DNA of 64,000 nucleotides from JAFGDH01 sp964441265 (GCA_964441265.1 CAYYKJ010000005.1:1-64000), one strand, 5' to 3'; counted from the stretch's first letter, positions 9,601 through 16,988 are shown. Notes: generated from the letters alone by a model not told the origin. A program made the numbers and translations.

Positions 9601-10938
9601 GCACTTGTTGAAGGAGGGGCTCCACCACCCGGCCAGCGCCTCGTAGGTCGCGTTTATATCTTCCTCGAGTATCTGGGGCACCCCCGTCCCTGCGTAATCA
9701 TATGGCTCCATGGTCTTGTTTCCGGTGACTGCGTTCAGGGCGTCGACCCTGGGCATGTCGATTGTCAGTGTGGAATTGACCACGAACGGGACGGGCTTTC
9801 CCGTCGATCTCAGCAGGTATTTTATCTGATCCGGGGATAGATCCCTGTCCTCCAGCAGGAGAGCGGCAATCCCCGAGACGAAGGGGACGCTCATGCTGGT
9901 CCCGCTCCTGACCACGGTGGAGCCGCCCAGGTCCCTGACGGCTATGGATTCCCCGGGGGCGAGTATGTCCGTGAAGTAGTTTATGTTGGAGAATCCGGAT
10001 ATCTGGTCGAGCTTGTTGGAGGAGGCGACCCTCATGACCTTTGAGCCGCAGGAGGGGGATTTTATCTCGGGGGAGCCGTCGTTCCCCGTGGCCGCTATGA
10101 CCGTTATTCCTTCCCCTGATAGCTGGTTGCAGTAATCCGCTACCGGGTTGGAGTCGCAGTAGCCTTCGTAGCTGCCAGCACCTATCGACAGGGATATTAT
10201 GTCCGCTCCCTCCTGTTCGCAGTATTCCAGCCCCTCCATGACGTCCGATTCGTAACCCTTCCCTTCCGAATCGATCACCTTCGCCACGATCAGTTCGCTG
10301 TAGGGGGCGACCGAATCTATTATGCTGGCCACCTGGGTCCCGTGTCCGTGGTCGTCCAGGGGGTCGTTGTCTCCGTTGACAAAGTCATATCCTCCTGCAA
10401 AATTTTTCACAACCGAATAATCCACTCCGGTGTCTATGAGGCATATCCTCGTTCCGGCGCCCTTCGGACCCAGATCCCATGCCTCAGGAACCCGGGTGAT
10501 TCCCATGGAATCCTCGGTGAGTAGTACGACCGGTCGATCGATCTGGACGCTCTCCACATTTGGGTCTTCGGATATATTCACCAGGGCGCCCCTGCTGGCG
10601 ACGCCGGTCTTCAGGTTCCCCACACCGCCTTTCTCTTGGAATTCATTTTCCGGGACGTCCACGCTCTGGTCCTCGCCCCTGAACCTGATTATGACCCTGA
10701 CCTCTTCCTTTTCCATGGCCTCCCTTTTGACCTCCTCGTCCACATTCCCCATCGCTTCCAGCCTCTCGGCGGGGATTGGATCCACAAGCTCCTTTTCCAG
10801 CAGGACTGTTTCATCAGAGGGGAGCCTGACCACGTAATTGGGGTTGTACAAAGAGAAGCCGGCAGCGAAGATTATCAGAATTATTATCAGCGCAAACGGA
10901 GCTTTATTGCTATATCTACCCAAGGCCTTTCTACCCAT
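1..10938 (-). CDS. Giant secreted subtilase with DUF2341, LamG-like, Cys-rich, Ig-like and RCC1-type modules (3' end beyond window)
   Basis: One frame runs from an ATG at 10938 to the window edge, more than 3,640 codons, and I met no stop in it. An N-terminal hydrophobic segment (about residues 13-32) suggests export or membrane anchoring. The S8 protease domain shows all three catalytic residues: Asp169 (CLIDTGVDYS), His197 (DDHGHGTQVA) and Ser348 (SGTSMSVPF). A DUF2341 domain (about 436-533) and a LamG-like fold (about 543-746) follow. Then come very long Cys/Asp/Gly-rich repeats (about 766-1712 and 2013-3156), interrupted by a second DUF2341 plus LamG-like pair (about 1716-2003). Ig-like domains (about 3159-3430) and an RCC1-type array lead to the edge. 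DUF2341 and LamG modules are common in glycan-binding surface proteins. I infer a cell-surface or released protease that binds or degrades polymers or other cells. The C-terminus is not in the window. Confidence 0.85.
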   Translation of the reverse strand, partial: MGRKALGRYSNKAPFALIIILIIFAAGFSLYNPNYVVRLPSDETVLLEKELVDPIPAERLEAMGNVDEEVKREAMEKEEVRVIIRFRGEDQSVDVPENEFQEKGGVGNLKTGVASRGALVNISEDPNVESVQIDRPVVLLTEDSMGITRVPEAWDLGPKGAGTRICLIDTGVDYSVVKNFAGGYDFVNGDNDPLDDHGHGTQVASIIDSVAPYSELIVAKVIDSEGKGYESDVMEGLEYCEQEGADIISLSIGAGSYEGYCDSNPVADYCNQLSGEGITVIAATGNDGSPEIKSPSCGSKVMRVASSNKLDQISGFSNINYFTDILAPGESIAVRDLGGSTVVRSGTSMSVPFVSGIAALLLEDRDLSPDQIKYLLRSTGKPVPFVVNSTLTIDMPRVDALNAVTGNKTMEPYDYAGTGVPQILEEDINATYEALAGWWSPSFNKCRNITITNAGSTSFNFFPAYIDLDYDSDMQSDFDDIRFVDASCNNGGNELYYELEGYASSTSADVWVNIPTFSTGDKIISMYYGNSTVSSGESAADTWNDGYVFVIHMHETSGDPSDSTSNNHEVTQSGVSMNVDGIVNSGGDWYPKDFASVQEKSSSFDWSGDFVLETWVKASSCDTNNEVYISRDRTTGNSRFWIGCNGGTDKATFTITTDNDVYDESGDSSTTITDNNWHHLVGKRTGNTIKIYVDGVEENSTGVDSDGLTDNNEYIRLGGNFYDDYYADATLDEFRITDGSRSDDWINQTYQMISSNSDFVSVGSEQSVVTCSYGSDCTGSDCVGGICADCSDSYDGQTCSDDSNHYNSDGICTRINGGWECDESEASHYSGDYWNDCDKTDYSIECDSGSLSGGYESNGVCGSTSHAECCSNFASGSSNYPSICGTEFTVCDGNNGYYCDYVGDSSWDAGSTAGTNKFRCDDTDNACISCDSSNREESSAPNPELDGDGDCEYACGADLICDEIGLGSATGEYCCTTGCTAVDCDSYDDNDGSDGNLTESEVNSSSCSSSCSGDGCCDVQTVTCSATYECQWFHDLITNEDETTNQTCYRSNAGSWVFGASAETTETACSDGYDNDCDGDTDINDVDCMEQCVSGDDCSGDGLCIGGLCKSAGSCSSYDGYGCSTDSNAWNTTNGGTCLSNGTCDYNNPVRMDCNGSGSDTCELITDTVNDTCVSTSGDSCMSDAGGNFSQDGMCTSSGCMTSGFVVLTGGTYYSGGGSSSEGDECDETFTDGDFSAGYKRYDPDDNVCEDCEGGGSTGDDGQCEEACGGDSVCDEVAPGAITGNNCCPSSCLADTTFNSDGVGWGDCDQSSQTGSDDYCYYNAGNACYYQSGDSCDTTYGWGDSGGEDFDKDNCYDGGTVTGGGSSSARCYWSEGCSSSGAASSCEYGQLVTSVATCDSYSNWNNGAGYCYGSSNDICYHNDSDLCADDSDGWDYTATDCDNYDDNSGGDGGLTESEVNSSSCSSSCSGDGCCDVQTVTCSATYECQWFHDLITNEDETTNQTCYRSNAGSWVFGASAETTETACSDGYDNDCDGDTDINDVDCMEQCVSGDDCSGDGLCIGGLCKSAGSCSSYDGYGCSTDSNAWNTTNGGTCLSNGTCDYNNPVRMDCNGSGSDTCELITDTVNDTCVSTSGDSCMSDAGGNFSQDGMCTSSGCMTSGFVVLTGGTYYSGGGSSSEGDPCDETFNDGDFSAGTKAYDPDDNVCEDCEGTDWLAGYDHRKKITISGESGAGTNYQVKLSIGSSSGGDFNLEGNASNFPTDIRFTDDDGTTELDFWVQNESADPITAWVEVADDMGSDTDIYVYYGNSGASSGSDGSGTFLFFDSFESGLGGWTIYEECSSAHVVQSSGESTDGSYSMRLYTTSTNCRASAERDISTITENVSVEWDWMIGSEYCSEAHNFQGLNSSDNVNFHLKESNGYYKYYDTDNRDIMSCSGGIWRTWGVEMHFAPYTYDIYADGSLEVDEAEFRENTSELETLTAKIGANYDMGDMYIDVIRIRKHQDPEPSFSSAGSEETGEAGGPTGDDGQCEEACGGDSVCDEVAPGSINGNNCCPSSCLADTTFNSDGVGWGDCNDYSRTGSDDYCYYDTGDDCYHQSGDSCDTTYGWGDSGGEDFDRDDCYDPGTETGGYCYYTSDGTDTGVCTSTGCDGNGYTYESCSGGTSSCSDDGVASSGTCYYDESCTTTGYSVSQDPCSNSDCTSDGVDDSGTCVWDELCNGTGRYASEQSCSAGSSSCSDDGYASGGICYYDESCTGTGYVAPSEDTCLNSDCTGDGIISGGTCYWDEACGPSGRTAGEEDLPGCDSGAFTDDSGADCFNDTAKTCRYSDSDPCTGTGTDYSTEDTDSGYEYFSITDGSSSWRMDEDTDTCQISSDPCTTGGTGFSGSSGNCPEAGTVTSEGAGSSDDRCHYDGEQGDGVRSNDCDAGGCDVTYGEFGISCDAGYSLTTGNLYCLVSSSDTCHYSTDGCNQDDDGWDYSSDTNCYGDADGSADIVNDLCFYGTETCDQTGCTNGTSDDGPGAITWGDCDVNDVNSGSYSAVDDNAWCFDDSVDTCYYDDSNNNCDEGSGWNLASVNCYDPGSVIGGSCYYDNGGSLDESDSCTASGCSGISSEGAPTSCTEGAWTDGAMRCWTGTSCYYSSTDGCAADTDGWDNSTEATQCSAGVGTCCVVDSTIWENVNCTTSGAVGDSYDRDSSQARCTYSSNGCNPFEWETGATQCCGDDGSSSEDWDDGNHNGAGSCCLNGNLLSNNSVNSNYYCHDDGNGADLYRCGGTDSTGTVDDEAGDCTIMGTKYCDLDNGMWLDKMPDGCTGCSAGDDCSSGLCVEGTCEASCSGFTLSESLCSDNSNSYDGPDGGVCVYNDSAYYCDTDEVANRTDTPPELVDDCAIAYFSDQCDDDIGSPSVGYSVEGICGGGGNYLHQICLTEWASDPDNDADSPSNGTSTSPESTVCGAGYNGYYCDDVSDGSWDAGDIGGTDKYRCDESDTSCRLCYSNNTEADHPSSGGGADGTCESGCGADASADEKNPDVCDGTTAYISTTCGYIDSADTQQESCGCIVTGDKNGYSDYWNIGGETNASVCCENTSGEWILNEDFSSPTLDGSPAEDDNACCYASDDCVYGSGCCNNGQATYDVDSDGDNDYCSSGSWIDCNDDGHCGTGYYCNASNDCNFIPNVSVPVINPSSPSDSDDLNCSFTVTDPDDPSPLWVNYTWYKYDQKNLTGNMPVSEGITEWVILGSRNTTKGEEWICEVLPYGPDKTGTARNSSAVTVENNVPYIISNYTHPSDVYTDTDVYLNVTCADADSGDTLTVYTQPYLNGGKDEGVGAEIVQNDTDELVYTYLSGNFSKGDEIIFEFWCGDGQDNSSKYDTITITVLNSPPVINNASIDPSPEAYNNESLKGYCNASDPDDEAEITEFEYRWYNGSVVWINGTAFKDGSISAGYQHTCGIRASDGRILCWGNGGSGQLGDGNTNSHEMGNPTLTTDDSAYLSVSSGYYHTCGIRANDSRVMCWGYGNYGELGDGDTSTHEVGDPTLTTDESAYLSVSTGKHLTCGIRASDSRVLCWGWGEYGQLGDGDTSTHEVGNPTLTTDESAYLSVSSGVEHTCGIRANDSRVMCWGRGYFGALGDGNTGDHEVGNPTLTTDESAYLSV
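4591..4878. repeat. Older in-frame duplication, copy A (about 288 bp)
   Basis: Similar but not identical to 6889-7176. The offset of 2,298 bp (766 codons) keeps the frame. Both copies encode the same Cys-rich block next to a Gln/Cys-rich linker in the giant surface protein, so the protein grew by repeated segmental duplication. Confidence 0.75.
5896..6579. repeat. Internal duplication copy 1 (684 bp, offset 1,371 bp)
   Basis: This segment appears base-for-base identical to 7267-7950. I compared it by eye over its whole length and found no difference. The offset of 1,371 bp is 457 codons, so the frame is kept. It encodes a Cys-rich block of the giant surface protein. Confidence 0.88.
6889..7176. 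repeat. Older in-frame duplication, copy B (about 288 bp)
   Basis: Partner of 4591-4878. It directly abuts the recently homogenised 7267-7950 block, so the two duplication events share a breakpoint area. Confidence 0.75.
7267..7950. repeat. Internal duplication copy 2 (684 bp)
   Basis: Partner of 5896-6579. Identity stops abruptly at both ends, while the flanks (for example 5817-5895 against 7188-7266) remain related but diverged. That pattern suggests an older duplication partly homogenised by recent gene conversion. Confidence 0.88.
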
Positions 10939-10984
10939 GCTTAATTATTGAGCGGATACATAGTAAAGTTAAACAGTTAACCGT

Positions 10985-11602
10985 TTAAATTCTGGAGAAA
11001 GAGACCGAATCCTTGCCCCCCGACCTTCCCTCATTCTCGACTATCATCTTGTAATAGCCGCTCTGGAGGACCTTGTCCCCGGGCTCTATGTCTATCTTGC
11101 TGAAAGCCAGCATTACCTTCAGCACATGTTCGTTTCCCATGCCATAGGAGAAGGAGGGGTAGGGATTTTCCAGAAACTCTCCCCTCTCTATCATGTCCAT
11201 GCGGTTGTCAGTCTTCCTCCACCCCCCTTCGGAGAAGACGAGGAAGACCCTGGAGCCGGTGAGGTTCTGGGACATCCGGAATCCATATGTGCTGGCGTCC
11301 TTTTCGGTGGCCATGGAAAGGGGAAAACGGTAGGAATGGACCAGCGATGCCAGCATCCCTCCCTCCTCGGAGGCCAGGAAGAAATGAGGGGGGTTTTGAT
11401 ATGTGTTCTCGGGAAGATCCGAAAAGGACGTTTCGCCCACACCGGGTATGTAGAAATTCGCTCCCGTGTTGTTCAGGACCAGCCTGACCTGGAACGTCGT
11501 ATCGGCGGTCTGGGAACCGGCGAAGGGGACCGGTCCCGATACCGCAAAAAGGGCTATGGCGATGCATAATAAGACGATTGCCCTTTTGAGATGTTTTGCC
11601 AT
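10985..11602 (-). CDS. Small secreted protein of unknown function
   Basis: 205 aa. A typical signal peptide (basic start, then a hydrophobic stretch IVLLCIAIALFAVSG) is followed by a mature part without further membrane segments, rich in aromatic residues and with few Cys. I recognise no domain; the beta-rich pattern and the phrase IDIEPGDKVLQSGYYKMIVE suggest an extracellular beta-sandwich. It lies between the intein-bearing secretion ATPase (25 bp upstream) and the giant protease (46 bp downstream), all on the minus strand, so it may be co-transcribed with them and be a secreted or pilus-associated factor. That role is inferred from position only. Confidence 0.75.
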   Translation of the reverse strand: MAKHLKRAIVLLCIAIALFAVSGPVPFAGSQTADTTFQVRLVLNNTGANFYIPGVGETSFSDLPENTYQNPPHFFLASEEGGMLASLVHSYRFPLSMATEKDASTYGFRMSQNLTGSRVFLVFSEGGWRKTDNRMDMIERGEFLENPYPSFSYGMGNEHVLKVMLAFSKIDIEPGDKVLQSGYYKMIVENEGRSGGKDSVSFSRI

Positions 11603-11627
11603 AATCGTTATGTTACCTCCGAATAAA

Positions 11628-14600
11628 TCACAATTTCTTCGCCTTGGCAGCGGCCTTCAGCCATTTCAGCCATTTTTCGTACACGTCCTTCGAATCGGGC
11701 GATCCCACCTCGTTCCTTATGTTCTCGGCGATGAGGTGGTGCTTTATGTTGGAGGCCACCACCCATTCAGATTCCAGTATATCATCCTTTCCGAGCTTCT
11801 TGGCCATCTTCACCATGGTGTCCTTCATCTTCGCCCTGAGATTTATGTCGTTCCACACGGCCTCCCAGTTGCCGCTCCATTCCTTTACGTATGAGGCGAT
11901 CCTGTTTATCACCTCGGATTCCCCGTTCTTGAAGGTGTCGGTGGGCTTGAGCTTGTCCTCCTTCCCGGAGTATTCCATCAGGTTCACGAAGCCCCCTTCC
12001 TTAGCCGGGTTGTCCTCCCAGTGCTTCCTGACCTCGGTTATTTCGGTCACCCTCCTGTAACGGTGAAGACCATCAGCGGACCTCAGGGATTTGCAGACCG
12101 GGATGATATCCGTGGCCTTGAACGATGTCGAGGGGACGCCCAGGTCATTGACCACTCTGTCATATACTCCGTATGCGCTCTCGCCGTGTATTGTCCCCGA
12201 GACGACGTTGGACAGCGCACCGATCCTCATTGCCTCGTAAAGGGCCTTGGCCTCTGTGTTGTGCAACAGAATCCCTCCGAACCCGCCAATAAAATTTTCC
12301 GTGGATTCCACGGACAGGTCATACACATGCTCTGCCTTGTCCGGTGTTATCTCTTCTATCTCCTTTATTTCGTCTAGGAAAAAATCCCCGAGAGCAAAGG
12401 TCCTGAGTTTCTCCGATGCTTCGCAGTCCGGATCCAAAACGACCTTTTTGAGATAATTTCTGCTGCATCTCAGAAACCTGAACAGATGCCTGTATCTTCT
12501 GGGGTATTCGGTAAGGTGCTCTTTCAATGTTTTTTTGTCGAAACTGACAAAATTAGACCTGGTGTGGGCCCATTTTTTAATCATGATTTCTGTTTTTTTG
12601 CCTACGAAGCCAATTTCTTCCATGAATGTCCCGACCATTTCTCTGTCCTTGAATTCCAGTATCCATAAGGCATTCTTACCCCTGCCATGGGGTTTCCTCT
12701 TCCTTATACTCCCGACAATCCCGAAATTTAACAGCAGATAAGAAACGTCCTCTACTAATTTTTTCGATGTTGAAAAGTACCTTATGCAGTTCCCGGAACT
12801 TTCCGAACTCGTAAAACTGCCGTCGCCGGAATAGAGCGCCCGCAGAAACGCGGCTATTTTCCTTTGCGACAGACCAAAAATAAGTGGCGGCACCCTTTTC
12901 TCGGTGCATATCCTGCCGCAGCCAAGTCTTGAGATTAGTTTTGCTAAAGGTATGCAATGGAATTGGTGTTGAACTGATTTCCCGATCCCCTTGACATTCC
13001 TTATTCTCGGGGATAACCTGAACAATTTTCTGGACACTTCCGATATGTCCTTTTTGATTTCCGGGTTGGAATTCGTAATAATCACGCTCCCGCCGCACCT
13101 CTCTTTCAGAGAATAGTATCCCTCTGAAACGTAATAGCCCAAGAATCTGCATAGATCCTCATTGACCGGTATGGATGCAGGAATAGGCAGGCTTGTACCT
13201 TTCCTCACTTCGAGACTGCCGAAATCGTAATCTACATTGGCAGCGTTCATTAGATTGCTGAATGAATTGAAGGGTATGTTTGTTTTCTGGTTTTCCCTGA
13301 AATAATTATAGACATCCCCGCACTTTATATCGCAGATTTCCGTGGCCCTTTTCCAACCCATGTTTTTAATCGCCTTTCTGACATCATTTTCAAATTTCTG
13401 GACCCTGAACTCCGGCAAATAGTCAAAGACGTTGATATGGCCTACGTCATTGAAACCGTAAGGCATATAGCTTGGGATTACAATTTGATCACCGATTTTC
13501 AGGTTTTTGCACTCTGTCGGGGCTATCTCAAAATTTTTCGTGGGGGCAAACAAGCTGTGGTCATGTGTCACCGTGATTTCCCTTCCGGTCTTCGTTTTTA
13601 TCCTCAGCAGTTTCTTCCTCTTCGGATGCTTGACGAAACCGGTCAATTCCGAAAGTCTGACCTTCAAATCAAACCCCACGGTGGGGACGTGTACGTTGGT
13701 CAAGTCTTTGTTTTCCAGATCCCTGATCCGGACTCTTTTCATGACTCCGTTATCCACAACAACCACTTCTTCGTTACCTCTTATTGAGCTCCTCACCTCT
13801 CCCAGTATGAGTGCGGAATCCCCCAGCCTCAGCGCAGTCCTCAGCGCCTCGTCCGCGGGCATCTCCGATTCCACCCTGGTTATGACGGACCTGGATTTCA
13901 GTGATTCTATGTTGTAGTTGAGGTCCCTGAGCTGGGCGACTGGGAGCTCGAGGGTGTTGTGCGCAAGGATGTTTTCGCATACGAAATTCTCTGTCCCGGG
14001 AACAGAGAAATCATAAACACAGACAGGATCATTCCCGATAACCTCAATTGATTTTATCTGGTCCCACAGAATATCTGAGCTTGCGAGATTATTCACATTA
14101 TCGTAAAGACCGATATCTTCTTGATCCATATACCCCGCGATTCTTCCGAGCTGGCTCCTTCCGATGTTGTTGCCTCTTGTTATGTAATCTTGGGTGTTGA
14201 GTGCTGGATATCCGAGTGCAATATTTTGCTTTACTTGTGTGGGGAAAGGTATCACGTCGCTTGAGTCATGCGTGGAGATTTTTGAGCACAGCGTCCCGAG
14301 TCTGGTCATCTTTTTATTCTGAAGCAAAGAAACATGTCTTTTGAAAAGTTTTAATGAATTTAGAGCACTGATCCTGCAGTGATAAAATCCAGCCCTTTCA
14401 CCACATCTCCCGATAATGCCGAACCCCAGCAATAACGTCTGTATATCCCTTATTAAACCCTGTGAACGCAGACTTATCATGATTTCCTTGTCGGACACAC
14501 ACCCATCCCCGCTGAACAATCCCTTCAGCAGATATCCCATTTTTCTTTTCGGGAGATTGAATGCCCATTCCGGGATTCTCTTGCTGAAGGCGTTGCCTTT

Positions 14601-16988
14601 GAGATCGAAAACGTCTTTCATCACCCTTTTCAATGCCTTTGAGTTTAACATCAAAGAGAAGCCATCGGAATGCATCCTCGGTTCCAGTTCGAACAAAATC
14701 CCCACTTTCCTCACGACTTCTCTCGCCTCTTCTTCGTTAACCGAAATTATCACGGAATTTCTGTCATAGCAACCGTCCGCTATCCAGAGACCAAAGAATT
14801 CGAGCAGTTCCTTGTTCAATGGGATTTTGGTTCGTATTGGAATGGAAGAAGTTTTGAATTTCATTTTCAGACCGTACCCTTTCAGGGAACCTCCCTTCTT
14901 GGTGATTTTTTCCAATACACAAACGGGGATAACTGCATTCCTTTTCCAGGATTGTGTGGTTCCCTTCAGAGGACCCTCTACGAAATATCCCATTCTTTTG
15001 GCCGTTTTGGAGACAGTGTGCTTGTTGTCCTCTATGAATTGACTTACAACTGGGCCGGTTATGTAGGCATCTTTCATTTTATCCATGTGGTCAAGAAGAT
15101 TAACCGATTTCATACCCTTTGGTTTGATTGGCAAAATTCTCGGGGTGACTATATGGTCGTCCTTTCTGAGTTTCCTGCATTCCACGGCTTCTATACAACC
15201 GGTTTCGCCCATGGTAAACAGGGAGTGGTCACCCGTAACTCTTATCTTCCTTCCGGTTCTGGTCTCTATTTCGTAGATTTCTTTTCTTACCTTGTGGCGA
15301 ATGAATCTGCTTACCTTGGAGAGCACGGCCTTGCCATTCCTGTCGATGGAAAATACCTTTATATCTTCCGGGTTCTTATCCGCGAATTCCCTTTCGCCTG
15401 CTTTTTTACCGTATTTTTTTATCATTTCATCGATGACATCGCCTATCTTCCCCCTTCGAACAGCGCCGTTTCTTTCATAAACGAACTCACAGTCACCGGT
15501 TACGCTGTCCTCTATGGTAACCATTCTGGTCTTGGGGAGCAGCTCGAGCATCAGAGATCCGAGGAGGCTTGTCTTCCCTGCGCCCCTTCCACCCGCCACA
15601 AGCATGCTCACTGATCCGTCTATCAGAAAGGAAAGAAGTCCCGCCCCCAGGGGGTCTATCATACCGTACCTTATGAACAGCGGGAGGGTCCATGGCTTGT
15701 CCCTGTGCCTCCTGATGGCGAACCCGAATCCCTCCGGGGAGAGGTTCTTGGTTATTACAGCGAACCTGGCCTTGCCTCCCGGGACCATTATGTCCGTGTC
15801 CAGGACGGGGTTGGCCTCGTCCAGCGGCCTGCCGGACTGTATCCTGAGCCGGGTGGCCCAGGATTCCGCGTCCTCCTTGGTGGGTATTATGTTCGTCTCG
15901 CATTCCTCGTAGTCCCCGTGGGATATCAGAACGGGGGAGGTCTCCACCGGGGAGTTCACGTATATGTCCTGTATCTTCTCGTCCGCCAGCAGGACCTCAA
16001 GTACGCCCAGCCCTGCCGTGTACCTGGTGAGTATCTCCGCCAGCTGGTTGAGTTCCTGAGTCTTGAGGTAAACGCCAGACTTGTCGGCCACCTCCCTTAT
16101 CATGTCCTTGCCTATGTTGTAGAAGACCTCCCTGACCTTTTCGGAGCGCACGAACTCCGCAGTCTTGGGCTTGTGGGTTGCCATGTACCTGCGGGCGGTG
16201 TCGAGTATGGTGTATTTGTCCTCGGGGAGGGCGAATTCTGGAGGGGTGATGTGGTAGAAATAGGAGGACGAGGTGGGGATCCTGTATATCTCCACCTGTG
16301 TGTCGTTGACCTTGTACCTGTCCACAGACTTTCCCCTCTCGGGAGGAGTTATCATGTACCTGGTGAGCATGAAGTTAGGGCGGACGCTGGGGTTGAATAT
16401 TTCCCTGTACAGAGATCTGTCGCCCACGTGGTATCCGGAGAGCCGGGCCTTGACCAGCTGCATCATCTTCGTGTTTTCCATCTTCTTCAGGATGGGGTCG
16501 ATTATCTCCCCCTTGTAGTGGCTGTAGCAGGGAAGGCATTTCCCTCCCCTTTTTATCTTCACGGCGAGGTTCCGGGACTCCCTCCGCATCTCCACATATG
16601 CACCTATGGGATCCCTCCTGAGAAGCTTGATGAGTATGTACTGCATGCGCTGGCTGAAATCCGGATAGCACTTGCCCCACTTGTCGGGCCTTATGTTGTT
16701 GAAGGATATTACCTTGGTCCTCACGATCTCCTCCACTATGTCCGCTATCTCCACCAGCATCCTGACCTGGTCGCCTGTGTATTCGTACTCCCTCTCCTTG
16801 GTCAGGACTATTGAGAGAACCTTCTTGACGGATAGAATGTTGTCTATCACTTTGGACATGACCGACTCGAAATCCTCTATGGAGGCACCCTGTGGGGAGC
16901 CGAGAAGGTTTATGGTGAGAGTCCTCGTATCCTCGTCATATGCATAACCACCCGCTTTAGCCTGTTCCGGCATTGCAACACCCATCAT
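11628..16988 (-). CDS. Type II/IV secretion (TadA/GspE-like) ATPase precursor with two inteins
   Basis: 1,786 aa as encoded. After removal of two inteins the exteins (1-494, 1012-1067, 1578-1786) make a 759-aa ATPase. The extein shows Walker A GGRGAGKTS (about 466-474), the acidic box VTIED, Walker B LILGEVRS and the His box GTIHGESAYG, as in archaeal type IV pilus/archaellum-type assembly ATPases. A CLPCYSH element near 151-157 in the N-terminal region may bind metal. It would power assembly of a surface filament or secretion apparatus at the cytoplasmic face. Upstream lies a divergent hydrogenase protease gene; downstream are secreted-protein genes. No platform (TadC-like) gene follows in the window. 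The start at 16988 has a second ATG directly behind it at 16985. Confidence 0.93.
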   Translation of the reverse strand: MMGVAMPEQAKAGGYAYDEDTRTLTINLLGSPQGASIEDFESVMSKVIDNILSVKKVLSIVLTKEREYEYTGDQVRMLVEIADIVEEIVRTKVISFNNIRPDKWGKCYPDFSQRMQYILIKLLRRDPIGAYVEMRRESRNLAVKIKRGGKCLPCYSHYKGEIIDPILKKMENTKMMQLVKARLSGYHVGDRSLYREIFNPSVRPNFMLTRYMITPPERGKSVDRYKVNDTQVEIYRIPTSSSYFYHITPPEFALPEDKYTILDTARRYMATHKPKTAEFVRSEKVREVFYNIGKDMIREVADKSGVYLKTQELNQLAEILTRYTAGLGVLEVLLADEKIQDIYVNSPVETSPVLISHGDYEECETNIIPTKEDAESWATRLRIQSGRPLDEANPVLDTDIMVPGGKARFAVITKNLSPEGFGFAIRRHRDKPWTLPLFIRYGMIDPLGAGLLSFLIDGSVSMLVAGGRGAGKTSLLGSLMLELLPKTRMVTIEDSVTGDCEFVYERNGAVRRGKIGDVIDEMIKKYGKKAGEREFADKNPEDIKVFSIDRNGKAVLSKVSRFIRHKVRKEIYEIETRTGRKIRVTGDHSLFTMGETGCIEAVECRKLRKDDHIVTPRILPIKPKGMKSVNLLDHMDKMKDAYITGPVVSQFIEDNKHTVSKTAKRMGYFVEGPLKGTTQSWKRNAVIPVCVLEKITKKGGSLKGYGLKMKFKTSSIPIRTKIPLNKELLEFFGLWIADGCYDRNSVIISVNEEEAREVVRKVGILFELEPRMHSDGFSLMLNSKALKRVMKDVFDLKGNAFSKRIPEWAFNLPKRKMGYLLKGLFSGDGCVSDKEIMISLRSQGLIRDIQTLLLGFGIIGRCGERAGFYHCRISALNSLKLFKRHVSLLQNKKMTRLGTLCSKISTHDSSDVIPFPTQVKQNIALGYPALNTQDYITRGNNIGRSQLGRIAGYMDQEDIGLYDNVNNLASSDILWDQIKSIEVIGNDPVCVYDFSVPGTENFVCENILAHNTLELPVAQLRDLNYNIESLKSRSVITRVESEMPADEALRTALRLGDSALILGEVRSSIRGNEEVVVVDNGVMKRVRIRDLENKDLTNVHVPTVGFDLKVRLSELTGFVKHPKRKKLLRIKTKTGREITVTHDHSLFAPTKNFEIAPTECKNLKIGDQIVIPSYMPYGFNDVGHINVFDYLPEFRVQKFENDVRKAIKNMGWKRATEICDIKCGDVYNYFRENQKTNIPFNSFSNLMNAANVDYDFGSLEVRKGTSLPIPASIPVNEDLCRFLGYYVSEGYYSLKERCGGSVIITNSNPEIKKDISEVSRKLFRLSPRIRNVKGIGKSVQHQFHCIPLAKLISRLGCGRICTEKRVPPLIFGLSQRKIAAFLRALYSGDGSFTSSESSGNCIRYFSTSKKLVEDVSYLLLNFGIVGSIRKRKPHGRGKNALWILEFKDREMVGTFMEEIGFVGKKTEIMIKKWAHTRSNFVSFDKKTLKEHLTEYPRRYRHLFRFLRCSRNYLKKVVLDPDCEASEKLRTFALGDFFLDEIKEIEEITPDKAEHVYDLSVESTENFIGGFGGILLHNTEAKALYEAMRIGALSNVVSGTIHGESAYGVYDRVVNDLGVPSTSFKATDIIPVCKSLRSADGLHRYRRVTEITEVRKHWEDNPAKEGGFVNLMEYSGKEDKLKPTDTFKNGESEVINRIASYVKEWSGNWEAVWNDINLRAKMKDTMVKMAKKLGKDDILESEWVVASNIKHHLIAENIRNEVGSPDSKDVYEKWLKWLKAAAKAKKL
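12258..13787 (-). other. Intein 2 with LAGLIDADG endonuclease motifs (510 aa)
   Basis: Residues 1068-1577 of the precursor. It starts at the second Ser of GEVRS-SIRGNEEV and ends GGILLHN before Thr+1 of TEAKALYE, restoring GEVRS-TEAKAL at Walker B. Block B is VTHDHSLF. Endonuclease motifs are LCRFLGYYVSEG and LRALYSGDG; the first has Glu where Asp is usual. Only 56 extein residues separate it from intein 1. If the first Ser of the pair were residue 1, the junction would read EVR-TEA, which fits the family less well. Confidence 0.92.
13956..15506 (-). other. Intein 1 with LAGLIDADG endonuclease motifs (517 aa)
   Basis: It occupies residues 495-1011 of the ATPase precursor. It begins at a Ser (SVTGDCEFV) right after VTIED and ends ENILAHN before Thr+1 of TLELPV, so the spliced extein reads VTIED-TLELP, the normal family sequence. 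Splicing block B is VTGDHSLF. Two dodecapeptide-like motifs, LEFFGLWIADG and LKGLFSGDG, mark a LAGLIDADG homing endonuclease. The terminal His-Asn and Thr nucleophile look intact, so splicing activity is likely. Confidence 0.93.

Noticed and set aside
15705..16814. 369-codon plus-strand frame opposite the secretion ATPase
   Set aside because: It is antisense to a well-conserved gene and has no recognisable protein features.
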